NCBI GenBank assembly: GCA_037042185.1
Contig: JAXQJY010000025.1
Coordinates: forward strand, 496,001 to 560,000
Source: Sordariomycetes sp. S80-01Y
Lineage: Eukaryota; Ascomycota; Sordariomycetes
Direction of reading: 5' to 3'
DNA: 64,000 bases
Shown here one piece after another: positions 36,540-48,458 of the stretch. The notes beneath the pieces were generated by a model. That model ran no database searches. It was not told the DNA's origin and worked only from the letters and a program-made list of their open reading frames with translations. Within the stretch, counting starts at the first letter, position 1. Every line of letters begins with the position of its first letter. The translations under genes were made by a program, and so were the position numbers.

Positions 36540-37731
36540 TCAAATTCTTCCTCCCGCTTCCTGATCGAGCTGGGCCGAAGGCGAGTCTGAATGGCTGCTT
36601 GCGAATGAAGTCTCAAAATCATAGAATTCCTTGTCGCCCTCGTCGCCCTCGTCCCCGGAATCTTCGTCGACGTGTTGCTCCATCTCTTTGATCCATCCGT
36701 CAATGACCTTGCCCAGGTTTGGAAGACCCTGGAAGGAAGGCCACAAGAACAACACATCTTTTACGAATTGGTGTTGTTCGACCGTTCTCACGCAGAAGTC
36801 TCTCATGCCCGTACTGCCGATCATATGATCTTTGAGTGCAAACACATGAGGAACACTGAACTGCTGAAAAGCGCCCTTCTTGACACCCATTATATGCACG
36901 GCTCTCAAGAGAGACGCGACCATCTTCTTTTCGTAGCTTCTGATTACATATCGCATGAGAGTCAGTTTGTCGAGGATGTTAGGGAACGGTCGAGTTCCTG
37001 CGCTCATTCGAAACTTCGGAGCAATGTCATTGTTCAGGTGCACTGACCCTGAGATGATCCAAGCCTGCTTGGCCCGCTCACAGCCCTCTAGCCCTTCGAT
37101 CGATGGCAGGCTCGCTTTCTCCTGCCGGTGCATGCTGCAGTAGAAGGTAAGGAGGGAAAACCATCTGCCGGGATGAACGTAGTCGAAACAGTTAACTACC
37201 AGCCGCCGTTGTCGTTCTTGAGCCTCAACGAATACGAGAGCGAGTACAGTCTCGTGAAGGGGAAACGTCGAACTGATGGAAGAGAAGGGGCCTCATCTAC
37301 GGGCCAGAGGCTCTGCCACATCAATTAGAATCGAAATTGCTTGCAAATTTCCGCAAAGGGGCTACCTCGCAAGTCTGTTCGATAGAACGACATTCGTCCA
37401 CAGTGATGGGCTCGTCTCTGTGGTGAAGGAGCGTCCAAACTACAAAGCGATCACGCCCCAGGTCAGCCTCGCCCGTGTAGATTTCGATGAGGTGTTCCAT
37501 GCAGGCTGGTATGCGGTCGCGAAGGTCATAGTCTTCGGTAATCGTGGGTCCCAACAGGAGCTCCAAGTGGCTCTCCAGCGCTTCTGGCATGGAGATCGGG
37601 GCCGATCCATGTCTCTCATGAGCTGGAAAGCTGGAGATCGTTCCTTGTGCAAGGGCTTGCGCTTGAGACGGACCTGATTCGTTGAAGTCATCACAGTACT
37701 GCTTGACCCAGACCCTACACCATTCCTGCAA
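36540..37731 (-). other. unresolved minus-strand gene or pseudogene
   Basis: Two protein-like blocks lie in different frames. The first, 37731-37321, reads EWCRVWVKQYCDDFNESG through LRKFASNFDSN and is preceded by an acceptor-like TTGCAG. The second is open from about 37280 to 36540, passing ETVLALVFVEAQERQRRLV, ASLPSIEGLEGCERAKQAW and KMVASLLRAVHIMGVKKG to an acidic DEDSGDEGDEGDKEF tail. A TGA at about 37288 and a frame change separate them, and no intron of normal length joins them. Upstream, about 37895-37825 reads GARGPKLIENTKFLETRAQ and may be a further exon. There is no recognised family. It could be a real gene with unusual introns or a decaying one. Confidence 0.4.
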
Positions 37732-38677
37732 CGCACAGGCCAGATGATAAGGTACCTAGTCCAGACGAACAGTGAACGTAGTGGCCTATGGTTTTGCTCA
37801 ACTCCAAAGATACTACACACTTTCAGGGGTTGGGCCCGTGTTTCAAGAAACTTTGTGTTCTCGATGAGCTTTGGTCCCCGAGCCCCGATCCTAGAACGTT
37901 ATCAATGAGTTAAGTTTGATGGAAGGCAAAAGCGCGACATCTTCGGCTCGAATATGTGCATGTTGACCTCTGTTGTGAATCTTCAGGCTCTAAACCACCC
38001 GGTCGCTGATTTTCGACTTACCGCCCATCAGCCTCGGTTAGCCCCCTATCGCAAGATCACTAAAATTCTGGGGTATGAGAGAACACTATTGAAAGCTATT
38101 AAAGGCTGCTGCTCTGCTCGCTGTGAGAACCTGCTAGAGCTGTTTGGCGCCGATTTGGGTGTTTGCAGACAAGATGAGAAGAAACGCTCAGAGTGGCTGA
38201 GACCAGACCTCAAAGATGATTTTGAGATTTACTTTGGTCTCTCGTCTTTCGCCTGGTTAAAATACTCTGCGACCTAATGATAAAATGATCAGGTACCTTT
38301 GGTACTAAGTTTGTCCCGTTGTCCCGGAGAGGGAACTTACACCTTCGCTACTGCCTCCGTCGACATTATTACCTCTAGGACATCCAAATGGAGGAAGGAG
38401 CAGGCTGGAAGTCCCTCCTTTACCTCGAATCGCTCAGCCCCACTAAGAGCTGACAATTGGCAGGGGCAGCCTGAGGACATGGCAGCTCGTTGAACAGGCG
38501 GCTTCGTCTGGAAGGGTCTTCAAACTTGCCTCTTATCCTCATCCCACTTTCTTTTGAACTCACCTCTGCTAACTCAGAGCGCAAGTTGATATCTTATCTA
38601 TCCAAGCTTGACGCCCTTTGTCGTAAATCACACCACCCACAGGTCCATCGATCTAACAATCCAGCGACCTGGACGAC
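37732..38677. other. intergenic
   Basis: A plus-strand frame at 37954-38277 (107 codons) has no recognised similarity. Part of the stretch may carry 5' exons of the unresolved minus-strand locus. The end is the promoter of the WSC gene. Confidence 0.4.
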
Positions 38678-39607
38678 ATGAGAAGCCTCAGCATTCTTGG
38701 AGGTCTTATCCTCCAGGCAGTTGCCAGCCTTGGGCAGCAAGCCTACCAAGATACGCCCTCCCCCGATGTATCGGCAGAGCCTCAGCTGTTTCACTACCAC
38801 GGCTGTGCTAAGGTCGACTTGAGCGGCTTCGGCGATGCCATCACGTTCTCAGATGGCATGTTGACACATGATGCCTGTCAGGCCGCGTGCGAGGGGCACT
38901 TCATTGCTGCCCTCTTCTCAAAGTAAGTCTACTCTCAATTCCCTCGTGAGCTGTAGTAACAAGTCCAAGTGCCTGTCGCTGTGGCGACGATTCCGACGCC
39001 TTCACTTCTCTGGATGATAGCGCCTGCGACTATCCGTGCATGGGAGATCCTATCTTCGGAATGTGTGGCAGCCAATGTCCAACAAAGGGACCATCGATCT
39101 CGACCATCTACATCACAAGTGATGTGCTGAAAACAGAGTTCAAAGACCAAACCCCTGGCCTTCCAGTATCCGTTCCAGTGGAAGTTGGCCCGACTTCTTC
39201 CGGTAAGACTTCACAACCGGAATTTGATATTAGCTGATACCGATCCAGCAGATCCTCCTCTCGTCCCCCAAGTCACAAGCGACCCCCCGAATCTTCCTAG
39301 TGACGCGCCAGCCGAGGCCCTTTCTGTGGTCTGGGAGAGCACTACGGCCCCTGACACTACAACGCAGTCTACAACCGAAAGAAGCACATCTGGCACATAC
39401 CACGAGACTACCCTCTTCCCAACGGCAAACACCACCGCGTCTCGCATCTCCTCCAGCGCCTCTGAATCTGAAACGCCAAACGTTGAGCGGGACAACGACG
39501 ACCCTCCCACTCCTTCGCAAATTCTGCAGGCGGATGCAGGCGGTCTTATGGACCAGTCTATACCGTACATGGGTGCTGTGGCTCTCGTTGTAGCGGCCGC
39601 GGTGTGA
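38678..39607 (+). CDS. secreted WSC-domain protein, probably GPI-anchored
   Basis: Three exons (38678-38922, 38964-39202, 39249-39607) give 280 residues. Introns are 41 nt (very short, so the first acceptor is less certain) and 46 nt. An N-terminal signal peptide (about 1-19) is followed by a cysteine-rich WSC-like domain at about 35-140: FHYHGCAKVD, HDACQAACEG, ACRCGDDSD, CDYPCMGDP and MCGSQCP. The frame through these cysteines exists only after splicing. A long Ser/Thr/Pro region follows, and the end is a hydrophobic run (MGAVALVVAAAV) without basic residues after it, as in GPI-anchor signals. WSC domains bind cell-wall glucan; such proteins are wall sensors or surface proteins. Confidence 0.85.
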
Positions 39608-40159
39608 TAGATGGCCGAGTTATCTGACGCAAGTTCTTCCGGGGAATGTACGTAATTTTGGTGGTCGGAAGACCGAGAGTAATGTCAGCTATGCATCGCG
39701 GATGGATGGAAATGTTGGACGTGTAACAACGTGATAGTCACGAATTAGACTCGACGCCCTCGGCAGCAGCGTGCCCCCCTTTTCAACTCAAGCCATGCTG
39801 TTGATGACGCATAGCAGACGATCTCATCAGTGTCTTATCAAGCTCTGAAAGACAGCTTTGCAGCTTTGCAGCTTTGAAGAAACATGATATCAGGTCCCCA
39901 AGAAAGCGGATAGGAACGAGATATTGTTGTTAGGTAAGATAGTCTTTCTTGGCCCTGTTAAGTTGATGCAGGAGGCGGTGACACGCAGTTGCATGAGGTG
40001 GTTGCCAATGGCCCCGCTGTGGACGTCAGCTTGGAGGTGGCGGGGAAGCTCCATCATGACCATGCCACCTCTCCTTCACACCATCCAAGCCTCAAGCTCC
40101 AACCTCAATCCAATCGTGCGATTGACCAGTGCAGGCCAGTGGCACGAACAGGCGCCATC
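39608..40159. other. intergenic with short tandem repeat
   Basis: Between the WSC gene and twinfilin. It holds the octamer repeat at 39853-39876 and the twinfilin leader; nothing else was recognised. Confidence 0.5.
39853..39876. repeat. tandem octamer CAGCTTTG x3
   Basis: Three perfect head-to-tail copies of CAGCTTTG upstream of the twinfilin gene. Confidence 0.9.
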
Positions 40160-41247
40160 ATGCAGTCCGGAATCTCAGGCAAGAAGTAGTTCCTGGTCCA
40201 CAGCGACGGCGCTGACATTACCTAGCCTCCCAAGAGCTCCAAGCTCAATTCAATTCCATGCTCGAGAACCCCGCCATCTTCGGCGTAACCATCACCATCG
40301 AAAAGGAATCCCTCGTTCCCGTCGAGACGCTTCAGTCGAAATCCTCCTCCTTCTCCGACAACCTTGCCTCCCTTCAGCCCTTCGTTAAGTCCGACGCCGC
40401 CCTCTACGCCATCCTCCGCCGTCACGACTCCGCGCCGCAGTTCCTAGCGATCACCTACGTTCCCGATGAAGCCCCCGTCCGACAGAAGATGCTCTTCGCG
40501 GCAACGCGACTGACCCTCGTGCGTGAGCTCGGGACGGAGCACTTCCGCGAGACAATCTTCGCGACGAACAAGGAAGAGTTGACTGTTGGCGGGTTTGAGA
40601 AGCACGAGGCCCACACGAAGCTCGAAGCGCCGTTGACAGAGGAGGAGAGGACGTTGGGAGAGGTGAAGAGGGTAGAGCAGGAGGCTGGCAGCGGCACAGG
40701 ACAAAGGGAAATCCACCTTAGTAAGAACCTCAACATGCCGGTTGAGGAGGATGCGTTGGCGGCGATCAAGGAGATGGGAGAGAACGGCAGCAGGTCTGTC
40801 GTTATGCTGGTAAGTCGCGCGATCTCGTGTGGTCTAATGATGCTGACAAGTCAGAAAATCAACCCCGAGACCGAACGTGTCGAGTTGGTGCCCGAGTCGC
40901 CATCACCGAGCAGTATCACGGACCTTGTCAACGCCATTTCACCCAGCGAACCTCGCTTCACCTTTTACCGCTACAAGCACACCCATAACGGAGCCGAACA
41001 GAGCCCCGTGCTCTTCTTCTACACCTGCCCTGCCGGCAGCACCAAGTCCATCAAGCACAGAATGATGTATCCCCTCATGAAGCGTGCGGTCGTCACTGTT
41101 GCGGAGACGGAGGCTGGGTTGACTTTGGAGAAGAAGTTCGAGGTCGAGGAACCAAGCGAAATCACGGAGCAAGGTGTTACGGAGGACCTGCACCCCAAGG
41201 CTGCGGTCCGGCAAGGCTTCAGTCGCCCGAAGCGTCCTGGGAGGTGA
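40160..41247 (+). CDS. twf1: twinfilin, actin monomer-binding protein
   Basis: Three exons: 40160-40178 (19 nt), 40226-40809 and 40855-41247; 331 residues, the family length. The first intron (47 nt) begins with GC, not GT (GCAAGA...GCTGACAT...CCTAG). Removing it creates MQSGISASQELQAQF, the typical twinfilin start, whereas the next ATG in frame would cut off the first helix. Two ADF-homology domains follow, at about 5-140 (FLAITYVPDEAPVRQKMLFAATR) and about 170-300 (FYRYKHTHNGAEQSPVLFFYTCP, SIKHRMMYP). Twinfilin sequesters ADP-actin and caps or depolymerises filaments. The second intron (45 nt) has no in-frame stop, so retention would add 15 residues. The basic Arg/Pro end (FSRPKRPGR) resembles the C-terminal tail of the family. 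Confidence 0.93.
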
Positions 41248-44200
41248 GCGTTGAGTGAGCATGAACAGTAGCGAGCGTTTCAAACAGGTCACCACCAAGA
41301 ACTAGACCTATAAATCCGAGTTTTGGAATTCAATCCCTTCGACTTCAAGGCCCAACTGGCGGGTTTGAATGTCAGACGCGCTGCCATGATCTCGGGACAA
41401 TCGGTGTCCCTGCGCAGCAGGCTGCGGAGTGCAATTGATTCAACCCAATCCTTAAACTTACACCAATTCACCATTACTGTGACAAACCCTGGTCAGTACA
41501 TGCGTGTCTTCCACGCGTAGGATAGTAACACTGTCTGGCGCGGGTGTCGCCTGCAACAACAAACAGCTTTAATGCTTCGAGACTCAGCTGGGCACCCAAA
41601 CGACTTCCATCTTCGCGGGTCTGGTAAGTTCAACGTTGATCTCATGTGCTCGACTCTTGTGTCGCTGCGGACGTCACAGACCCTACGAGCGAGCAGCCTT
41701 GGCTGCATAGGCGGTCCCCTATCGATGGACACCGACCCTGCCGTTAATCAGTTGGCACGATGAGGGACCACTTCATGGGCGAGGAGCGCAGGGTTGGATT
41801 CAATTCAGTAAATGCCGTGGAATCTATAGTTAGACCATAGGGCGACGACAGCTTCGGACCTCTGAACTTCACCTGAGACGGACGCACCCCGGACAGGGAC
41901 CGCGTCGCGGGAGCCGCGGTGGGGCGCTGCCCCGAGATCCCGGCGCTGTGACGATCGTGTAACTCGGCGACCCCTGAGTGTGATGGCGGTCCTCAGCTTT
42001 TCAAACGCTAGCCCTCCTGCGCGTTTCTGGGCCGTTTCGGAAGAGTCTTCTGTTTTTATTGCGTCTGGACGCTGGACATTAGTCGTGATCTGCGATTGGA
42101 CAAGATGCGAGCTAAATCAGCCTCCAAGGTAGGCTGATCGACACGGCGGGAGACCATCTTCAGTCGGCGCTATGCAGGTCTGTCATGCGCGTGATGGGTG
42201 TAAGTCTGGCAAGCGGGTGAGCGGCTAATTAAAGCTGGCGGCCGACTCTTGCTCTCAGAACGACAGGCTGCACTGGCTTTGCGCTTGGAAGACTGCTCTG
42301 TATCCGGATGCCGCTGGTTCTTGGCCGTTGCTGAATCGTTCTCGTTCCGCAGGCGCTCGCAGAGGCTATCCAGCGAGTGGCAAAAACATGGGTCGTCGGC
42401 AACTACTGCTAGATGTCAGTACGATAGCATATTGCGACGGCTTGTTCGAGGCTGTGCTGGCTTGGCTAGAGCTGAGCTTCCGCCTATGTCGTGTAGCCGT
42501 TGACGGAAGAAGGGCCAAGGCTGACGCTGAAAACCTCATCGTTGGCACTCGAGGAGACGAGGTAGTGCCAGAAAACGCTTCGTTGTCATGATCAAACAGT
42601 GGATGGAAAGCAAGAAGGCCTAGGACTCAACTGACAAGAACTGCCGCTGCAGCCGCCTTTACTTGACCACACCTTCACCTGATCCCAAGAAGACCGACTC
42701 GGACCTACTTCCTGCAATGTCTGCATACAGGTTGGAAGCACTTCCTTTGGAAGCAAGCGCTTCCTCTCACCGCCGACCTGAACATCGCAGCCTCGCAACG
42801 CAACATCACGGCGTCTCCGGATCGAGATCACATGGCCCGCGTCACTCGGATTCTCGGCGTGCTCCTCCACGGCCAAAGGACAGCGAGCCGTCTTGAAGCG
42901 AAGCGACGCAGAGCAACGTCGTCATAGCCCAGCCTGTCGGCGTCTCCTCGGGCATCCAGCGCGGGGAATAAGCTTAAGTCCTCATGATGCAGTCCGCGAT
43001 GGGAACTCGGCAGGACTCCTTCAGGTCCCAAAGAGTTCGGCCTGCATGTTGAACGAGTTCCTCAGCGGGCCTGTCTGTCTGCCTTCGGGACTCGGGAGAG
43101 CAACGTAACCTGGATGGCGCGCGCCCAAGGAATGGGTGGGGGGCTCCTCGCCTGGAAAGTCGGAGAGTTTCTGCTAGGATTGCTCGGGCAATTCTGGGAT
43201 CCCCCGTCTAGGCTTGCCCTGGGGCCGTCATGCAAGTCATGGTCGGACGGTGCTCGCTTGGAGAGTCGACCCCTGGCGTGTCAGGACCTTAGGGAAGCCA
43301 TGGGACGCCACTACGCCAGAACAGACAGGAAAGTCGATAATTGGCCATGGGAATAAAGTCAAAGGGCGGCTTGAAGCCACCAGACGGAAGCGTGCTTTGC
43401 AAAAACTACGCGCACTCATTTACAGCATCACCGCGCCGCCTCGCCTTGGGATGGCGGCCCACTATCGCAGCCTTCGCTACGTTACAGCATTGCCATCGAT
43501 TGAATCCTGATTAAGTCGCCAGACTCGCCGACCTTCCTGTTCCTATGCGCTGCCCACCGCACCAGATCCGCCCAGAGCGTACAAGCGCCACGCTCTGCGC
43601 TCGGTAGCCCGGCCCATTGCGGCAGTTGGGTGTGTAAACCCCTGTCAAATCCTTCGACGACGCATCCTGACGAGCCAAGGTGCCGCTCCCCCTCCCCCGC
43701 CTTGGCCGACAGGTCCTTTCATCAGCGGGGTGTGTCGGCGTCGCGTTTATTGTGTCGCCCCTACGTTTCGCTTGCTGTCGGAGCAGACGCAGGCTTGGGG
43801 CCAAGATTGCGATCGTCACTTCCTTACAGCCTTGCGAGGATGCTGGAGCTTTTCTTGGGAGCCCGTGAAACGACTTGCTTCTCACGTGTGTGTTTCAAAA
43901 CATGGACGTCAGGGTCGCTGTCGTAGTCGTCGGCGGGTGGCCTTGTGTGCTTTTGCGTGGCCCGAGTTGGGCCCGAGAAGGCCATCTCGTCGAGGGACGG
44001 AAGAAGCCTTGGTTGAATGTTTTGGTGATGGCTTCGCATTAGTAGAGTCGAGCTAACCGGCGATGAGTCCCAGTCGGGACCTACACCAACAGCCATATGA
44101 TCAGCTGGTGGGCTCGGCTTGGGCCGTCTGTACCGAGTCGACCTCTTCCCGAAGCCTTCAACTCATGTCTGTCAGTTCCTGGCGATCAGATCATCGCCCA

Positions 44201-45087
44201 GAGCGGATGCGGTGGGCCGTCCAGGATCGGCCGTCTTGCGGACGGCGGCTATTCACTAGACTACAACCCACGCGCGAGTGAGAACGACCGAGAGGCTCAA
44301 GCTATGCTGTGATAGAATCTGGAAGGTGTGCCACCGATGCTTGCATCCCATTGGGCAGCCGTCTTATTACCGTTGCCCCTGCCATGGACGCCAGACAGAT
44401 ATGGGGGGCCAATGCTACGACGCCCGTGCTCGACGACGTTCAGGCACAGTTTCTCTATGCGGAATCACATGGATGCCATGCAGACCAGAGTATCAGACGA
44501 GGCCCAGAAACGCCGTTTGCCTTCGCATCTTGGCCGGCGGCGAGCTCAGACCTCCTGGGCTGTCTCTGCCGCATAGGCACCTGTAGCCGAGATCCCTCGA
44601 CTGTTACCTCCCTTTCCGGCGGGCAGTGTGAGTGCCATGGGAGCTGACGTGCGTCTCGGCAGCTAGTGGTAGTGTGGCATCTCGAAGAAATGGGCCGAAT
44701 GCGGACGATGAGGCTTTCCTGGAGATGCATGGATGGCCTGCCTAGCCGCAGTGTCTAGACGCCCCCGTTTCACGCGAAGAGAGGCAGCTACCGGCATCGT
44801 CTGTGCTTCTGCCCATGCTTCCCTGGCGTGTGGCTGCTTCAGACATGCCTCTTCGAGGTTGACGCGACGAACCAAGCTTTCTGAGCTCGGACTGCCATGG
44901 CCACATCCTCCATCCGGGGCCCTGGCGGCTTGCAACCACGGGTCGCGTATATAAACTCCTGATCTTCGCCCGTCTATCATGCCTCGAGCTCTTCATCCCC
45001 AGCAGGCTCTGGCAGCAGTACCAGTACCATTCCCTCCTTCGGTCTCACCTCACAGGTCTCGTGGTCTATTCATTCCTTTATTCCAAA
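41248..45087. other. gene-poor 3.8 kb stretch
   Basis: Many open frames occur on both strands, favoured by high GC, but none has a domain, a consistent splice structure or plausible composition. The last kilobase is the upstream region of the GH64 gene, with a TATA-like box at 44948. Confidence 0.4.
44948..44955 (+). promoter_or_regulatory. TATA-like box of the GH64 gene
   Basis: TATATAAA lies 133 bases before the start codon at 45088 and is followed by a pyrimidine-rich leader. The position is plausible for a core promoter of a highly expressed secreted enzyme. Confidence 0.5.
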
Positions 45088-46513
45088 ATGCGCTCCTTTG
45101 CCTTCATCGCCGGCCTCCTGGGCACGGCTGCCGCCGCTCCCTTTGTGCACCTGGGCAACGTCAACACCATGAACAATGTCCGCCGTGCCAAGAACGACTA
45201 CACCCGCATCGACACGAGCACCGACACCAAGGTCATCGTGACCAAGGAGAACACCCTCAACGGCACCGTCGCCGGTGACAAGACCTTCTCCATCCAGGCT
45301 GCTGAGCTCAAGGACCCTGTTGTTCAGCAGATCAACATGAACATTGTCAACAACCTCGGCGAGGGCGTCAACTCGTATTTCGTAAGTGACTTTGCTAGTC
45401 CTGGCCGGGAATCCGTGCTGACATCGGGAACAGTCTGCTGCCGATTCTGAGGGCAAGGTCTTCTTCCTGGCTGCTGATGGCTCGCTCATCTACCCCAGCT
45501 CTGGAGGCTCCGAGATCCCCGTGCCCATCACCGAGAACATTGCTATTCCCATGCCTGCTCTCGGCGAATCCCTGGACATCACCGTCCCTGTTGCCTTCTC
45601 TTCCGGTCGTCTCTACTTCGTTGAGGGCGAGCTCTCCTTCTCCATTGTCTCCATCGGCAACGGCGGCGAGGGTCTTGTTCAGCCCTCTCTCTCCCTCGAG
45701 GACCCGGCCCGCAACCTGAACTGGGGTTTCGTCGAGATGACCCTCACCGAGACGGGCGAGATCTGGTCCAACATCTCCTACGTCGACTTCATCGGCATCA
45801 TCATGTCCATGATCCTGCGCTCCGGCGACGGCAGCGAGCAGGAGGTCATCGGTCTCGGCTCCGACGGTGTCACCAAGGTCTGCGAGGGTCTTCAGGCTCA
45901 GGCTTCCGCCGACGGTCGCGAGTGGGCTGGCATGTGCATTGCCCGCGAGGACGGTACTCCCCTCCGTGTTCTGTCCCCCGAGGACTACTCCGACTTCATC
46001 CAGGACGGCGGCTTCGACGACTACTGGACCCAGTACGTCGACGACGTCTGGGCCAAGTACAGCTCCGAGCCCCTCACCATCAACACCCAGGCCGACGCCG
46101 GCGAGGTCCAGTGCCAGGTCAACGGCGACCTCCTCGAGTGCGCTGGTGACAACCGCGGCTACCCCAAGCCCGTCGCCCAGGACATCTGGGGCTGCAACAG
46201 CGGTCCCTTCGGCATCATCGAGGGCGACAACGCCGTCCACTACGCCGTCGTGCCCCGTCTCTGCGCTGCCTTCGCCCGCTCGACCCTCCTCATCGAGGGC
46301 GGCAACTACCAGCCCGGCCAGAGCGCCGACGAGTTCTACACTGTCGACCCTACCTTCCACTACGCGCGCATCGTCCACGAGAACCAGATCGACGGCAAGG
46401 GCTACGCCTTCGCCTACGACGACGTTGTTGCCGACGGCGAGGAGGACCCCGCTGGCCTCGTCACTTCCCAGGACCCCGAGCTCCTCACCTTCTTCATCGG
46501 CGGAAGCCAGTAG
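45088..46513 (+). CDS. secreted GH64 beta-1,3-glucanase
   Basis: Two exons, 45088-45381 and 45434-46513, with a 52-nt intron (GTAAGT, GTGCTGACAT, AACAG) encode 457 residues. A signal peptide (about 1-17, cleavage near AAAAP) precedes a linker to about 75. The rest matches fungal glycoside hydrolase family 64: LNWGFVEMTLTETGEIWSNISYVDFIGI, CEGLQAQASADGREWAGMCIAREDG, DNRGYPKPVAQDIWGCNSGPF and FHYARIVHENQIDGKGYAFAYDDV. GH64 enzymes release laminaripentaose-like oligomers from beta-1,3-glucan and have a thaumatin-like fold. The codons are strongly C-ending, as in highly expressed genes. Likely roles are remodelling of the fungus's own wall or attack on other fungi. The long antisense frame (386 codons) is a by-product of this codon use. 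Confidence 0.92.
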
Positions 46514-47480
46514 ATGGCTGACAACGAAGAGGGGGAATTGGAAGGCAAATTTCATGTATATACTTTACTTGATGAACATATTGCATTGGAAAATACAGGA
46601 GGGGACTGACGCCGGCATGGATATATGGTAGTCAACGATCCTCAATGATGACTCTCGTTAAAATTCTCTTAACTTATGCAGCCCTTTCGATTTCGCGGTG
46701 AAGCTGTTCTCTCGTGCTACAAGCAGCTGAGCAGCGTCGCAGAGGTGATTGTGCCGCCCACTTGCGGATCGGCGTTGGCAGCGCTAGCTAAAGCCTGCAG
46801 CAGTAGTAATCGAACGAGGGCCAAGGGCCTGAAAAGCTTCAGGTCTATGAGATGGGACCTACCAATTGAAGCTGAAAGCACTTGCGGAACAGGGCTCCCG
46901 CCATCGACTGGCGGTGGCAGTGTGAAGAGGGACTTTCATCCTTCATGCGTGGACGGTCGGCCTTGCCGAAATTCCAATTCGCAGGTCAATTGGAGAGTGT
47001 TGAGACGAGATGATGGTTTTGAGACGAGGCGGTGCGAGCAAGTAGACGTCCTTCATGGGTTATCTGGGAACTAACGACTGTCAAGCCCTTGCGGAAGGCC
47101 CATAGTCTTGATGAGATAGCAGTATGACGACTACATCCGCTCTGGGTCATAGGCATCTTGAAATAATCGCGGAAGGACAGCCGAGGATAGCAGCATTGAG
47201 GACCTTTGGTACAACTAGGTGGATCATAGAAGTAAAGGAGAAGTCGAGTAAGCTAAATACTCCTGTTTCAAATGCGCAATATTCTCCAATCGTTCATGAG
47301 AAATGATGAAAGGGGCGACGCCGCAGCCCCTGCCGCGAGGTCAACCCTCCTTGTTCGTTCCAGACATAGCATTCGCCTCTTCCAGACACCAACAGGCCAT
47401 TCTCCAGCAAGCCCGCCATATATGTTCGTGGCCTGCTTTCAGTAGCAGCAGCCGCCCCGTCAGCCCCTGCTGCAGAGGGC
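46514..47480. other. intergenic, no supported gene
   Basis: The plus-strand frame 46676-47074 (132 codons) has no family features and lies in the 3' flank of GH64. Confidence 0.4.
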
Positions 47481-48283
47481 TTGCGACATGTCAAACGCAG
47501 CGAACCGTTTTCATTCAAGAAGTGGGCTGAGGCCATCGAGAAATACCCAGAGGGTGATCACATGTCCTCTGAAGAAGCCGTCGACGCCGCTTTTAAATCG
47601 AGGTACTTGAGACGACCATCATCATCGGACCTCCGGGCTCTGGCAAGACATCATTGGCAGCTACTACTACTACTGCTTCCGGTGTCCTGGACTCTGACAT
47701 CAATGCCGACTATGTCGCCGCTCTCGAGACCTACACGTCACCCAAGCAGACGCTCAGGAACGGTCCACTGCAACCCCAGCCATCCTCGAGCGTTGAATCG
47801 ACCAAGGCACCAAATTCTCTCTTGTCTTCGTCTCTTCCCAGAACAAGGGATGATTCGAGTTCGCCAACCAGATGGATGCTCAAGGCAGGGACGTTGTTCG
47901 ATACGTCGGCCTCCAGGAAGAGCAGCAGAGCGCGCTCACCCTCGCCCCTGATGGAGATCAAGCAGTTGACGCATCTGCACATGCATCGTCAGAAGACACG
48001 ATCATCCAACAGTTTGTCGAATCTTCCAAGAAGGCTTTCAACGGCCTTCGCAATCCTGCCAACCACCGAGGCTAGGTCGCGCGTCTTGAGCTCGAATGAC
48101 TAGGGCTCTGCTCGTGCCTACTTGGCCGCTCGCCAGAACGATTCCAAGTAAGCAAAAGATCAGAAGGTGGCAGCTTCCAGACAGGCAAAAGAGGACACTC
48201 TCGCCGCTGCCAAAGAGTCTGATTTTGCTGTCGTTACTCCAGCCGCTCTGGCTGACTTGGGCAACCAGACCTCCTCATGCAGA
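47481..48283 (+). pseudogene. decayed gene with a P-loop-like stretch, family not recognised
   Basis: Protein-like blocks follow one another in different frames: LRHVKRSEPFSFKKWAEAI (from about 47481), then ETTIIIGPPGSGKTSLA with a perfect Walker A pattern (about 47609-47660), then FANQMDAQGRDVVRYVGLQ through TIIQQFVESSKKAFNGL (about 47856-48075, after a TGA), and then YLAARQNDSK, a stop and KVAASRQAKEDTLAAAK (about 48120-48220). The frame changes and stops cannot be explained by normal introns. I do not recognise the parent protein, and the Walker A match may be fortuitous. Confidence 0.45.
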
Positions 48284-48396
48284 ACAATGCTATCACCTGA
48301 CGGAAGGTATAATCCCAGGGAGCTTACGATCCCAACTCACCGGAGGAGCCGTAGCCGGGGCCGGGCGGCGGAGTGGGGGCGCATCGGCTCCGAGGT

Positions 48397-48458
48397 GGGA
48401 TGCGATGGGATGGGACAGGACGGGATGTGACGGGATGGGAAGGGATGGGATGGCTGGC
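48397..48458. repeat. imperfect GGGAT/GGGAC tandem tract
   Basis: About 60 bases of irregular GGGAT, GGGAC and GATGGGAT units on the plus strand, about 300 bases before the DUF924 gene. Simple low-complexity DNA; strongly G-rich on one strand. Confidence 0.7.

Noticed and set aside
40258-40809. Twinfilin start at the ATG 40258
   Set aside because: It would remove the first helix of ADF domain 1; the upstream 19-nt exon joined by a GC-AG intron supplies the conserved start.
45395-46555. 386-codon frame antisense to the GH64 gene
   Set aside because: It mirrors the C-ending codon bias of GH64; the translation is Val/Gly/Asp/Leu-rich and the sense strand has clear family blocks.
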